This document shows, in pieces, positions 22,815 to 31,445 of a DNA stretch of 32,269 nucleotides. Source of the stretch: Acidobacteriota bacterium (GTDB lineage: Bacteria > Acidobacteriota > Holophagae > Holophagales > Holophagaceae); NCBI GenBank assembly GCA_014189895.1, contig BJFQ01000014.1, positions 1 through 32,269 on the forward strand, in the 5' to 3' direction. The notes under the pieces were generated by a model that was not told the DNA's origin, made no database searches, and was given only the letters and a program-made list of their open reading frames with translations. Positions within the stretch are counted from its first letter, which is position 1; every line of letters begins with the position of its first letter. The translations under genes were made by a program, and so were the position numbers.

Positions 22815-24755
22815 TTAATTAGTGGGAGTTAAAGTCACGGTCACGGTATGCGCCGAGAGTTTCGTCAGAGGACTATTGATGCGGAATAAAAAAGTATGTA
22901 TGACGGGACTAGCGGTATTACCCCTGAGAACAATACGGGTAGGGTTTGTAGTTCCAGGATAAGTGTATTTGTAACCTGCCGTTGGAATATCGAGGAAGAT
23001 CGATCCTCCAGGAAGGGTGATTGAGGGGTTCACCGTCAAGTAGTACGCAGTATCCACCGATAAGGTCATACGACCGAGGGCTATTTCACCCTCTGAGGCA
23101 TTAGGATAAGCGCCACTTAAAGTTTGAGCATCCACCATCGTAAAGGAGATCGAAGGTAAGGTCGTGGGAGACCCAAAAACATAACTAAGTGAACTGTAGT
23201 CTTGGACGAAACGAGTTACCGGAATGGTATTAACAACAGGACGAGGCCAAGTGATATTAAAGGAACCGAGAAGAGGCGTCAGGACACTATCTGTGAAGAT
23301 AGCTGCAAGGTCAACAGGATCGGTAGCACTTTTGACTTCTTGGAGACGGGATAATTGTCGATAGATATTTGGGCAGTCTTGAGAGAGAGAGTCAAACGAC
23401 GTAACGAAATATTTTAGCGTCTTAATCGAATCTAATTTAGCCCAGTCAGTAGGACTTCCCGGAGAAGTAATCGAATTCGCCTTGAGAAGAATTTCCCATC
23501 CGAGAGCAGTAATGACGGGAGCTGAGTAGGGACTTTTGTCGCTGGAAGAGAGTCCGCCAATATTTCGAATATCACGGACCGTGATGCCTCCTGAGAAGGT
23601 GTCTGAAAAATAAGGGGATGTGAGTGCAGAGGCTACCATCAGATCGGCCTGACCCTGTAGGTACGCCAACATGGGATGCAGATGGGTCAAGGTAAGTGTT
23701 TCTACTAGTGTCGGCATCACGGGTGAAATGCCCTTCATGAGATTGGTACCCCATGCCATGTAACTAAACATCATATTGCGAGCTGCTAAACCCATAATCA
23801 CTGATTCATCCCAAGCATCGTCATTGCTTGCCGACCCGCCGAGAGAGCCAAAGTAATGAAGGCGCCCAGTGCTAGCGTCGAAGGCGGAGTTGTTTCCAGT
23901 TGAAGCTGTTGGATAACCGCTTTGGTTATAGTCTACAAAACTTCCTCGGACCTCCCTACGTCCTGGAAGATAGTGTAAGTCTAAGACCTCAGATGAAATT
24001 GGAGAACTGTAGAGGTATTCCACTTTATAGATGGAATCTAAAATCGCTAAGATGCGACTTCCGGACCCTACGGTTTCTATCGTTGAACCGGAAAGTCCCG
24101 AAGCAATGCCTGTCGATGTATCTGAAGAGGTGTCCGACAAGATCCATTTATCTGACAGGCCCACTGCGAAATCGACCGTAGCCGTTTTAGCTGTTGGACT
24201 CGATGAGGGTAAGAGATTGGTGGGTGTTGCTGGGGTTCCATCAACAGCTTTTCGTAGGGTATAGCGTAGCCTCTTAGGAGCCGGAACTGTACTTTGTAGA
24301 CCATTAGGATCCGCAATGATATTGATAGGGTCCGCATTCCCCTTGTTGAACTCAGAAGTAAGTTGAACCATCAAGGGCTTTCCTTGAAGGAGATTGAAGG
24401 CGTATTTTCCTGAAGAATCTGTATAGGTATTCGAGACGAGTTTCCAGTAACTAAAGGGGGAACCTGTCGTGGGAGTTTCGGTTATGTATTGATAGGCTCG
24501 GACATTCACATTTCTAGCAGGTTGGGCCGTGAGGTTTTTTGTAGAGTCCGTTTCGAGTCCCGTGGGGACACCTGACGAATTTTTTACGAGCGGAATGCGG
24601 GTATAGGTCACCGTTCCACTGACGGCCGTTGTAGGTGGTGGCGTAGTTGAGTCTGAATCAGAGCTCGAGCCCCCTGAACAACTTACAAGAGCAAGCGCCG
24701 CGATGAGAAAGGATACGTAACTATAGTAATAAAATTTAGATTTCTTGTGAAACAT
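22815..24755 (-). CDS. large secreted lipoprotein of unknown function
   Basis: 646-residue protein of a family I do not recognise. The ATG at 24755 is preferred over a GTG two codons upstream because TAGGTG lies just before it. A signal peptide (FYYYSYVSFLIAALALVSC) ends in the lipobox LVSC, with lipidated Cys26 followed by Ser, and then a Ser/Thr/Pro linker. Residues of roughly 45-150 (VSGTVTYTRIPLV to DSSGKYAFNLLQGKPLMVQL) look like a carboxypeptidase-regulatory-like beta domain. The centre holds mainly helical text with MGLAARNMMFSYMAWG and THLHPMLAYLQGQADLM, and the last 130 residues again look like a beta-sandwich. No catalytic motif is obvious. It lies between the M23 endopeptidase and punA on the same strand. 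Confidence 0.8.
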   Translation of the reverse strand: MFHKKSKFYYYSYVSFLIAALALVSCSGGSSSDSDSTTPPPTTAVSGTVTYTRIPLVKNSSGVPTGLETDSTKNLTAQPARNVNVRAYQYITETPTTGSPFSYWKLVSNTYTDSSGKYAFNLLQGKPLMVQLTSEFNKGNADPINIIADPNGLQSTVPAPKRLRYTLRKAVDGTPATPTNLLPSSSPTAKTATVDFAVGLSDKWILSDTSSDTSTGIASGLSGSTIETVGSGSRILAILDSIYKVEYLYSSPISSEVLDLHYLPGRREVRGSFVDYNQSGYPTASTGNNSAFDASTGRLHYFGSLGGSASNDDAWDESVIMGLAARNMMFSYMAWGTNLMKGISPVMPTLVETLTLTHLHPMLAYLQGQADLMVASALTSPYFSDTFSGGITVRDIRNIGGLSSSDKSPYSAPVITALGWEILLKANSITSPGSPTDWAKLDSIKTLKYFVTSFDSLSQDCPNIYRQLSRLQEVKSATDPVDLAAIFTDSVLTPLLGSFNITWPRPVVNTIPVTRFVQDYSSLSYVFGSPTTLPSISFTMVDAQTLSGAYPNASEGEIALGRMTLSVDTAYYLTVNPSITLPGGSIFLDIPTAGYKYTYPGTTNPTRIVLRGNTASPVIHTFLFRINSPLTKLSAHTVTVTLTPTN

Positions 24756-24800
24756 ACACACCTAGAGAATAGAAGCGAAGACTTAGGCTAACACGTTGAT

Positions 24801-24818
24801 AGTATTCATTTTAATACT
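24801..24818. repeat. small inverted repeat upstream of the lipoprotein gene
   Basis: AGTATT-CATTTT-AATACT is a perfect 6-base inverted repeat in the 99 bases between the M23 and lipoprotein genes. It has no T-run on either side, so it is not a good terminator. An operator or RNA hairpin in the lipoprotein leader is possible; nothing else is recognisable in this gap. Confidence 0.35.
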
Positions 24819-24854
24819 GATTCCATAGTTCACGAGCATGATGCTGAGAAGGAA

Positions 24855-25799
24855 TTAAAAGTTGTTTTTTTTCGTGCTTCGGCCAATTTCAGCATTTCGT
24901 GCTTGTAGTTCACTGGGTATTTCTTCTTGGTCATTGAGGTATGACAGTGGATTATGGGGAACGCCCTCAGCGTGAAACTCGAAATGGAGGTGGGGTCCGG
25001 TCGCATTACCCGTCCGACCGACTTCAGCAATTTTTTGACCTCGAACGACTTCATCACCTCTCTGGACAAGGTTTCTTTTGTGATGGCCGTAAATCGTCTC
25101 AAATCCATTTCCATGATTAATCACGATGTAATTGCCAAGTTTACGGTCTCGGCCCACTCGTTCGACGGTCCCATCCATCGCTGCATAAACATTGGTTCCG
25201 GTGAGTGCGGTGAGATCAATACCTTGATGACTGCCTTGATAGCGAATCCTTTTTTTAATGCCGTTGGAAAGTTTCACCGTAGCGGAGCGGATACGTGGAC
25301 CCCACGCAGAACTAATCGTACGAGTTTCGACAGGCCAGAGAAGATCTACTGTATCTAAGGTTGCATTTTTTATTTTAGTAAACAAACGACGCGTGGAGGT
25401 CCATGAAGGATCTGAATCAGAATTGCTCGGAGCCACCCCCAACAGATTAATAGAAACTAATTGAGGGGAAACCTCGCTACTCGGCAGAGAGGGGAGGGAC
25501 TGTTTTGAGGGCAATAAAGAAAACTTATCTTTGGCGGTCTTCGAAGATTCTTGAGTACTTGATGGAATCTTAATTTTTTGACCTATTCGTAAGCGGCTCG
25601 CCTCTAATCCATTATTGAGATCAAGAATGGCTTGCCGACTCACGTTCAATCGACGAGCGATCCCGGTGAGAGTATCCCCCGAGCGAACTGTAACCTGGGC
25701 AGCAGGGGCTATCTTTCGGTCCTGTGGGGTTGAGCCTATTAACCCCAAATAGCCCAAACATAGGGCAGCCCTCAGAGTCTGAGTAAAGGAAAAAGGCAA
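24855..25799 (-). CDS. LysM-containing M23 (LytM-type) metalloendopeptidase
   Basis: Envelope protein expected to cut peptide cross-links of peptidoglycan or to activate amidases. The 314 residues begin at a TTG supported by GGAG 5 bases upstream. A hydrophobic N-terminus (about 8-22) suggests a signal peptide. LysM domain at 36-79 (VTVRSGDTLTGIARRLNVSR through IGQKIKIPSS), then a Ser/Pro-rich linker to about 135, then the M23 domain. Zinc and catalytic residues look intact: H191 and D195 in HQGID, H239/H240 in YGHH, H270 and H272 in GPHLHFE, so it should be active rather than an EnvC/NlpD-type degenerate activator. Signal peptide and lack of a lipobox suggest periplasmic location. Confidence 0.92.
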   Translation of the reverse strand: MPFSFTQTLRAALCLGYLGLIGSTPQDRKIAPAAQVTVRSGDTLTGIARRLNVSRQAILDLNNGLEASRLRIGQKIKIPSSTQESSKTAKDKFSLLPSKQSLPSLPSSEVSPQLVSINLLGVAPSNSDSDPSWTSTRRLFTKIKNATLDTVDLLWPVETRTISSAWGPRIRSATVKLSNGIKKRIRYQGSHQGIDLTALTGTNVYAAMDGTVERVGRDRKLGNYIVINHGNGFETIYGHHKRNLVQRGDEVVRGQKIAEVGRTGNATGPHLHFEFHAEGVPHNPLSYLNDQEEIPSELQARNAEIGRSTKKNNF

Positions 25800-25823
25800 G
25801 ATATCTCCGAAAACGTTCAGGCG

Positions 25824-25846
25824 AAGCGTAACAATGGCCTACGCTT
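25824..25846. repeat. 7-base inverted repeat in the moaC-M23 gap
   Basis: AAGCGTA (25824-25830) and TACGCTT (25840-25846) pair around a 9-base loop, in the leader of the M23 gene and just after moaC. No U-tract follows on the minus strand, so termination is doubtful; it could be a regulatory hairpin or an operator. The rest of this 74-base gap shows nothing recognisable. Confidence 0.35.
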
Positions 25847-25873
25847 AATTTTACTTGGTAATAGGGCAATCCC

Positions 25874-26392
25874 CTATATCAAATTTAGGGGGGGTTTCCA
25901 GGGGCAAATATCCCAAGAATTAGCGATAATTCCTGATTTTCCCCCTGACTTAAATAGTAACTGAATAGGTCCTAGTGTCATAGAATGGCTGACCGCTTTT
26001 AGCATGTCGTACAAGTTTAGTAGACCAATGGTCACTCCATTTAGTGCCTCCATTTCCACACCCGTCTTGCCATGAGCTTTCACAGTGACGCAAAGCCATG
26101 CACGAAGATATTCCTGGTCTAGATAATGATCGACTACGATGCTCTCAATGACTAATGAATGGCATAGGCTAATGTTGAGGGGTGTCGATTTGACTCCAGC
26201 GGTCGCCCCTAAATGAGCTATTTCCCAGGGATCTCCCTTTGCTGTTGAACCCTGTTGGAGCACTTCTAAGATATCTGGGGTCAATTGTAAAAAACCAGCA
26301 GCGATAGAGACACGAGAGGTTGGCTCTTTGTGGCTAACATCTACCATTTGAGGTCTACCTTCTTCGTTGAAGTGCGAGAGTTTAGGGGACAT
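25874..26392 (-). CDS. moaC: cyclic pyranopterin monophosphate synthase MoaC
   Basis: Second step of molybdenum cofactor synthesis: converts 3',8-cyclo-7,8-dihydro-GTP to cyclic pyranopterin monophosphate. The 172 residues contain MVDVSHKEPTSRVSIAAG, KGDPWEIAHLGATAGVKST, the LCHSL motif (LCHPL in most), VKAHGKTGVEMEAL, NLYDMLKAV with the Asp/Lys pair, and KSGGKSG. Hydrophobic changes around LCHSL and the lengthened C-terminal tail (WDICPWKPPLNLI) make it a slightly divergent member. No other moa gene is in the window. Its start overlaps the end of the HAD gene by 11 bases, so the two are probably co-translated. Confidence 0.9.
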   Translation of the reverse strand: MSPKLSHFNEEGRPQMVDVSHKEPTSRVSIAAGFLQLTPDILEVLQQGSTAKGDPWEIAHLGATAGVKSTPLNISLCHSLVIESIVVDHYLDQEYLRAWLCVTVKAHGKTGVEMEALNGVTIGLLNLYDMLKAVSHSMTLGPIQLLFKSGGKSGIIANSWDICPWKPPLNLI

Positions 26393-27035
26393 AGGCCCTC
26401 AATACATCACGGAGATCTTCAATAGAGTTGACAATGGCCAAGGGCCTCTCATGGTTTAACTGTTCACGTGTTTGAAAACCATACGTCACGGCAATAGAGG
26501 GAACCCCTGCTTGTTGGGCCATGAGTAGGTCATAGGTGGTATCGCCCACCATCACGATGTCAGTAGGAGCACATCCGAAGTGACGAGTGATCAGATTCAA
26601 GCTTTCTGGATTAGGTTTAGGAGCTTGAACATCATCGGGGGTTACATAAATATCAAAAAAAGATTCCCAGCCAAAACGTTTTAATTCTCGTTCTAGGGGG
26701 ACCCGTCGTTTTGAAGTCGCAAGACTCATGGGGATACCTCGCGCCTGAAGCTCTACTAATAAACTATGAGCGCCCTTAAAGGGATGAAGGAGATCTAGGT
26801 GTTCTGCATAGGGATAACTTCGATAGGCTTTAACTACATCCTCTACTTTTAGACCGAGGGGGGTGAAGGTTTTAATGATGCCTTCTTCAACGGGAAGTCC
26901 TACACATGCCAGCCAATCGATGGCCACTGTCTCAGGGAGTCCTAGCGCTTTTAGGGCATGCGACATACCTGCTCGAATTAGTGGGCGACTATCGGCCAGC
27001 GTTCCGTCAAAATCCCAAGCAATATATTTCATCAT
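26382..27035 (-). CDS. HAD-superfamily phosphatase (Gph/PpaX-like)
   Basis: 217-residue haloacid-dehalogenase-like hydrolase with a small cap domain after motif I. Motif I is WDFDGTLADS (D8 nucleophile, D10 acid/base), motif II the ATSK segment, motif III the lysine in APKPNPES, motif IV MVGDTTYD. This is the pattern of phosphoglycolate phosphatase, PpaX and related small-phosphoester phosphatases; the substrate cannot be told. The gene sits 8 bases behind the DAACS symporter and overlaps moaC by 11 bases. Confidence 0.9.
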   Translation of the reverse strand: MMKYIAWDFDGTLADSRPLIRAGMSHALKALGLPETVAIDWLACVGLPVEEGIIKTFTPLGLKVEDVVKAYRSYPYAEHLDLLHPFKGAHSLLVELQARGIPMSLATSKRRVPLERELKRFGWESFFDIYVTPDDVQAPKPNPESLNLITRHFGCAPTDIVMVGDTTYDLLMAQQAGVPSIAVTYGFQTREQLNHERPLAIVNSIEDLRDVLRAYVP

Positions 27036-27043
27036 CGACTGAT

Positions 27044-28375
27044 TTATGTGTTTTCGGATGTTTCAGGCTGACCCAAAACTCCTTCCCATTTTGCAATGAC
27101 CACGGTAGCTAATCCATTACCCATAACATTGATAGCCGTTCGTGCCATATCCATAATTTCATCTACCGCTAATAGCATCGCAATACCTGCTTCACCAGGG
27201 AGTTGAAAACTGGCGATCGTCGCTGCAATAATCACCAAGGTTGCACGAGGTACACCTGCAACACCCTTAGAAGTGAGCATGAAAGCAAAAACCATCATAA
27301 GTTGAGACGGCCAGGGCATGGCGGGGAAAGTTACGGGGTCGGCTGCATGGGCTGCCTGAGCGATCGTCAAACTTGCAAGAACAAGATAAAGGGTTGAGCC
27401 ATCAAGGTTGAAACTATACCCCGTTGGGATCACGAACGAGGCTACGCGTCTCGGAACACCAAATCGGATCATAGATTCCAACAATTTAGGAAGCGCGGAT
27501 TCAGAACTTGCTGTTGAAAAAGCGGTGATGACTGGATCACTAATGGCCTTCAAGAAAGAAAAGACTTTGACCTTACAGATCCACATGATGGGGAGAAAAA
27601 CCAAGGAAAATAAAATAAATAGCGCCAAATATAGACTTCCTACAAGGACGCTATACTGCTTCAATAAGTGGCCGACTGCCGGCCAGCCCCGAAGAAAGAT
27701 CCCTCCAACTTCGTGCCCAGCAGCCATATGACTCACGTTGTAAGCCATGGCTCCAAAGACACCCAAGGGGGTGAGTATCATCACCATATCGGTGTACTTG
27801 AACATAATTTGGGCCACCGAGTCGAAGAAGGCAGTTATTGGTTTACCTTTTTCTCCCACGCGCGTAAGCGCAATGCCAAATAGAACCGCAAAAATAACAA
27901 CCGGTAGAATGTCTCCTTCTACGGCATGTTTATAAAAATTAGATGGGAAAACGTGCAGTAAAATATCCCAACCACTTTTGGCTTGGCTCAACACAACTGC
28001 GGAATGGCCCGATAAATCAAGGGGGAGGTTCTTCCCCGGTTGAATCCAGTTAGCCACCCCTAGTCCAATGAATAAAGCAATGGTGGTCACAATTTCGAAA
28101 TATAAAAGCGCTTTCCCTCCCATGCGGCCTACAGCTTTGATATCTCCCGTCTGGGCAATACCAATAATAATGGTGCTTACCAACAAGGGAATAATGAGAC
28201 TTTTAATGAGACTGATGAATGCTTTAGAGAGAAATTTGAAAAATTGATAGGCCCAAGGATATTGATCAGAAGGAAAGAAGCCCCCAAGGATAATGCCTAA
28301 AAGAAGTCCTATGAAAATCAAGGACGTACTTTTGAGGTACCATGGGCGCCGAGCTGGGAAGAGCGATTTGTCCAT
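27044..28375 (-). CDS. dicarboxylate/amino acid:cation symporter (DAACS/GltP-DctA family)
   Basis: Secondary transporter of the DAACS family, which takes up glutamate, aspartate or C4-dicarboxylates with Na+ or H+. The 443 residues include several membrane helices and the family's re-entrant hairpin STASSESALP (usually SSSSAATLP) followed by FVIPTGYSFNLDGSTLY, the cation-binding region. TSKGVAGVPRAT and the helix-8 segment MDMARTAINVMGNGLATVV follow. In the last, the Asp and Asn positions contact substrate; an Arg two residues after Asp (DMARTAINV) is typical of acidic-substrate carriers. The substrate is not assignable between glutamate and dicarboxylates. First gene of a long minus-strand run. 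Confidence 0.93.
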   Translation of the reverse strand: MDKSLFPARRPWYLKSTSLIFIGLLLGIILGGFFPSDQYPWAYQFFKFLSKAFISLIKSLIIPLLVSTIIIGIAQTGDIKAVGRMGGKALLYFEIVTTIALFIGLGVANWIQPGKNLPLDLSGHSAVVLSQAKSGWDILLHVFPSNFYKHAVEGDILPVVIFAVLFGIALTRVGEKGKPITAFFDSVAQIMFKYTDMVMILTPLGVFGAMAYNVSHMAAGHEVGGIFLRGWPAVGHLLKQYSVLVGSLYLALFILFSLVFLPIMWICKVKVFSFLKAISDPVITAFSTASSESALPKLLESMIRFGVPRRVASFVIPTGYSFNLDGSTLYLVLASLTIAQAAHAADPVTFPAMPWPSQLMMVFAFMLTSKGVAGVPRATLVIIAATIASFQLPGEAGIAMLLAVDEIMDMARTAINVMGNGLATVVIAKWEGVLGQPETSENT

Positions 28376-28418
28376 ATCCTAAGTTTCGCACAAAGCGTTT
28401 TTCCGTCAGAATAGAATA

Positions 28419-28796
28419 ATGAAAAATATTCCAAAGATCGATGATCCAGGGGCATGGCGATGGGTTCTTGTTGCACTCCTCGCACTCGAAAGACTATCCT
28501 CTCACTATGGTTTTCCTTTGGACGACCCTTGGAGAACAGCCGATCCTTGGGAGTTCAAGTTTGCATTTTTATGGACTTGGTTTGGCCTACTTCCCCTAAT
28601 ATTCTTGCTGTTTAAGAAAAGGAGTGGGGGGTGGTTTTGCGGACTTTCAACAACCCTGCTTCTGATCCGCACTTGTATCCCTCTCGCGGGTGAATACCCT
28701 GCCACGGGGGCTGTTTGGGTCCTTTTTCCCATTGCCCTATCGATGACTTTCATCTTTTTGTATGATCAGTCTTTTTGGCATACGGATTCAAGATAA
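28419..28796 (+). CDS. small membrane protein of unknown function
   Basis: 125-residue protein with about three membrane segments: around WRWVLVALLALERL, FAFLWTWFGLLPLIFLLF, and GAVWVLFPIALSMTFIFLY. I do not recognise the family. It starts 43 bases from the divergently oriented symporter gene and is followed 31 bases later by the desaturase, so it may be in one transcript with it. No clear Shine-Dalgarno sequence is visible next to the ATG. Coding is likely from its length and uniform hydrophobic pattern; function unknown. Confidence 0.65.
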   Translation: MKNIPKIDDPGAWRWVLVALLALERLSSHYGFPLDDPWRTADPWEFKFAFLWTWFGLLPLIFLLFKKRSGGWFCGLSTTLLLIRTCIPLAGEYPATGAVWVLFPIALSMTFIFLYDQSFWHTDSR

Positions 28797-28827
28797 AATC
28801 AGATTTGTCCCCTAGATTAGAGAGCGC

Positions 28828-29970
28828 ATGAGTAAACCCTTGAATCCACTCAATACCTGGTTTCTCTTAGGAACTTTGGTTGCTTCTATCGTTTTAGTTC
28901 CTCTTCATCTTTATCTTAACGGCTTTGAGTGGTCTGAATGGATTGCGTGCTTCATCATGGTCTTTCTCATCGGTACTGCTATTAGTGCTGGCTATCATCG
29001 CCTGTTTGCGCATCGTGCTTATCGAGCATCAGCCCCTATACGCCTTCTATGGTTAGTCATGGGCGCTGCCAGTTTCGAGAATTCAGCCCTCAAATGGTCT
29101 TGCGATCATCGCATTCATCATCAATTTTCTGAGGACCCAGACAGGGACCCCTATCCCATTTCAAAAGGATTTTGGCATGCACATTGGTTGTGGGTCATGG
29201 AAAGTGCAAATAAACCCCTTGTTGGGGTTACCGATCTGGAAAAAGATTCTATGGTCATGTGGCAGCATCGTAATCATTTCCTCATTGGTGGCGCCTTTTC
29301 AACCCTTCCACTCTGGTACGGAATCGCAACAGGACATTTTTGGGGTTATTTGATCATTGGTGTTCTGCTCCGCATTGTGCTTACCCATCATACGACCTTT
29401 CTCATCAACTCAATGGCTCACTGGTATGGAACCAAGACCTACTCCAATCGAGAGAGCGCCAAAGATAATTTCTTGCTAGCTCCACTTACCTACGGAGAGG
29501 GTTTTCATAACTTTCACCATACGTGGCAATGGGATTATCGAAATGGAGCCCGCTGGTACCAATGGGATTCTACCAAATGGATTCTCAAAACTCTCAGTTG
29601 GACGAGCTTGGTCAATGGCCTAAGAACGGTTTCATTAGCTGAGATGCAAAAGGCAAAAGTACTTGCTCAGGAAGAACGATTGGCGGTCAAGCTCTCTCAT
29701 GCGAAGCCTGACCTAAGGCAGCCCCTTGAGGGTCGTCTTTCAAATGCGAAAGAACGACTGGTGGCTTGCTTGAGTGCAATGGAACAATGTCGACAGAAAT
29801 ATAAGGATGTTAAGGCCCAATATAAAAAGGACCCGCGCTCATTCGCCCAAATCAAAGTCGAATGGAGCCTCAAGGTTGCTGAGGAAAAGCGAGTTTTGCG
29901 AGATGCGTGGCGACAATGGCGCGAGGTTCAAAAACAGATTCAGATGAATCTCAGCCAGCCCATCGTTTAA
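28828..29970 (+). CDS. membrane acyl-CoA/acyl-lipid desaturase (delta-9 type) with C-terminal coiled-coil tail
   Basis: Membrane di-iron enzyme that introduces a double bond into a saturated fatty acyl chain. Three histidine boxes are intact: HRLFAH (57-62), HRIHH (94-98) and HNFHH (227-231), plus DPDRDPYP and GYHR typical of delta-9 acyl-CoA desaturases. Four membrane segments are apparent, with the family's EGFHNFHHTWQWDYRNG motif. The family core ends near residue 268; residues 270-380 are charged and helical, with a heptad-like pattern (AEMQKAKVLAQEERL through EEKRVLRDAWRQWREVQ), an unusual extension. The cofactor (ferredoxin or cytochrome b5) cannot be told, and no redox partner gene is adjacent. 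Confidence 0.9.
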   Translation: MSKPLNPLNTWFLLGTLVASIVLVPLHLYLNGFEWSEWIACFIMVFLIGTAISAGYHRLFAHRAYRASAPIRLLWLVMGAASFENSALKWSCDHRIHHQFSEDPDRDPYPISKGFWHAHWLWVMESANKPLVGVTDLEKDSMVMWQHRNHFLIGGAFSTLPLWYGIATGHFWGYLIIGVLLRIVLTHHTTFLINSMAHWYGTKTYSNRESAKDNFLLAPLTYGEGFHNFHHTWQWDYRNGARWYQWDSTKWILKTLSWTSLVNGLRTVSLAEMQKAKVLAQEERLAVKLSHAKPDLRQPLEGRLSNAKERLVACLSAMEQCRQKYKDVKAQYKKDPRSFAQIKVEWSLKVAEEKRVLRDAWRQWREVQKQIQMNLSQPIV

Positions 29971-29974
29971 AGCC

Positions 29975-29990
29975 TATCCTTTGTAGGATA
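29975..29990. repeat. hairpin between the desaturase and lpdA
   Basis: TATCCT-TTGT-AGGATA, a perfect 6-base inverted repeat, lies 5 bases after the desaturase stop. It is not followed by a U-run, so it might be a weak terminator or an mRNA-stability element. Confidence 0.4.
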
Positions 29991-30019
29991 ATTAGGAGAG
30001 CAAAGTCGAGGAGATCAGC

Positions 30020-31432
30020 ATGGCCCAATTTGATTTGATCGTAATTGGTTCAGGTCCAGGAGGGTATGTAGCCGCCATACGTGCAGCTCAGTTGGGCCTC
30101 CAAACAGCCCTCGTTGAAAAAGATACTGGACTGGGAGGAACGTGTTTATGGCGAGGTTGTATCCCGGCAAAGACCTGGCTTGAAAGTGCCCATCGATATG
30201 AGCAGATGGCTTCGCTAAGTGAATTTGGTATCGCCGGTGTGGATACGTCAAAAATGAAAGCTGATCTTAACGCCATCGTGGTTCGCAAGGATAAGATCGT
30301 CAATAAAAATGCTAAGGGTATCGAGTTTTTAATGAAGAAAAATAAAGTCACGGTTCTCAAGGGCTTCGGAAAATTAATGGGCTCTGGGAAAGTAGAAGTT
30401 AAAGGGGAGACCGCTGAGATTCATACCGCTAAAAGAATTATTCTCGCAACAGGGTCCGTACCGCGTGAACTTCCGGGTCTCGAAACAGACGGTAAACAAA
30501 TCCTCAATAGCGACCATGTCTTAGACCTCGCAAGCCTGCCATCTCACTTAGTGATTTTAGGGGGAGGAGCCATTGGGGTAGAGTTTGCATCGACTTTTGC
30601 TCGCCTCGGCTCTAAGGTAACCCTTGTTGAATTAGCAGATCGCTTGCTGCCTATTGAAGACGAAGCAATCGGAGCAGAATTATCCAAGATCTTTACTCGG
30701 TCCTATAAAATTGACTGCAAAGTTAAAACTAAGATTGCTTCTGTGGAAAAGAAAAAGGGGTCAGTGATTTGTCAACTCTTAGGTGAATGCAACGACCGTA
30801 TTGAGGCGAGTCATGTCTTAATCGCTGCAGGTCGATCCCCCGTCACATCCAAAGTAGGGCTTGAGTCGACTCGTGCAAAAACAGAAAAAGGCTATATTCA
30901 GGTCAATGAATTTATGATGACGGCTGAAGAGGGTCTCTACGCTATCGGGGATATCGTGAATACTCCTTGGTTGGCACATGTCGCGTCGGATGAAGGGATT
31001 GTGGCGGCGGAACATGCCGCCCGATCTTTAGGAAAATCCATTGAACCCCATCCAATCAATTACACTCGTGTGCCTAGTTGCACCTACTGTGACCCCGAGG
31101 TGAGCAGTATTGGGTTGACCGAGCAAAAAGCCAAGGATCAGGGCTATCAGGTCGCCGTGGGTCAATTTCCTTTTATGCCCATGGCCAAGGCTAACATTCT
31201 GGGGGAAGCTCACGGCTTTATTAAAATTGTTTCCGATGCTAAATATGGTGAAATTCTAGGCATCCATATCATTGGTCCCAAAGCTACTGAACTGATTGCA
31301 TCCTCTGTAGCACTTATGGGCGGCGAGTTCACTGTGCACACTTTAATGCATACAATGTATCCTCACCCGACGCTCAACGAAGTCTTTCCTGAGGCTGCGC
31401 GAGCCGTGCATAAGCAATCGATTAACATGTAG
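30020..31432 (+). CDS. lpdA: dihydrolipoyl dehydrogenase
   Basis: FAD-dependent disulfide oxidoreductase; the E3 subunit of 2-oxoacid dehydrogenase and glycine-cleavage complexes. The 470 residues have the FAD motif VIGSGPGGYVAA (8-19), the redox pair C42/C47 in GGTCLWRGCIPAK (usually GGTCLNVGCIPSK, so Trp replaces the common Asn), the NAD motif ILGGGAIGVEFAS, AIGDIV and the active-site pair H449/E454 in HPTLNE. A GAGGAG ribosome-binding site (30008-30013) lies 6 bases upstream. The E1 and E2 partners are not in the window. Homologous mercuric reductase is less likely, given the length and lack of an N-terminal HMA domain or C-terminal Cys pair. Confidence 0.93.
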   Translation: MAQFDLIVIGSGPGGYVAAIRAAQLGLQTALVEKDTGLGGTCLWRGCIPAKTWLESAHRYEQMASLSEFGIAGVDTSKMKADLNAIVVRKDKIVNKNAKGIEFLMKKNKVTVLKGFGKLMGSGKVEVKGETAEIHTAKRIILATGSVPRELPGLETDGKQILNSDHVLDLASLPSHLVILGGGAIGVEFASTFARLGSKVTLVELADRLLPIEDEAIGAELSKIFTRSYKIDCKVKTKIASVEKKKGSVICQLLGECNDRIEASHVLIAAGRSPVTSKVGLESTRAKTEKGYIQVNEFMMTAEEGLYAIGDIVNTPWLAHVASDEGIVAAEHAARSLGKSIEPHPINYTRVPSCTYCDPEVSSIGLTEQKAKDQGYQVAVGQFPFMPMAKANILGEAHGFIKIVSDAKYGEILGIHIIGPKATELIASSVALMGGEFTVHTLMHTMYPHPTLNEVFPEAARAVHKQSINM

Positions 31433-31445
31433 GAGTCTATTCACT

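Noticed and set aside
24801-24818. Inverted repeat as a terminator of the M23 gene
   Set aside because: It lies well beyond the M23 stop, has a 6-base A+T-rich stem and no T-run on the minus strand.
27203-27935. Several plus-strand open frames opposite the DAACS symporter
   Set aside because: Antisense shadows: basic, low-complexity translations without motifs, against a clear transporter on the minus strand.
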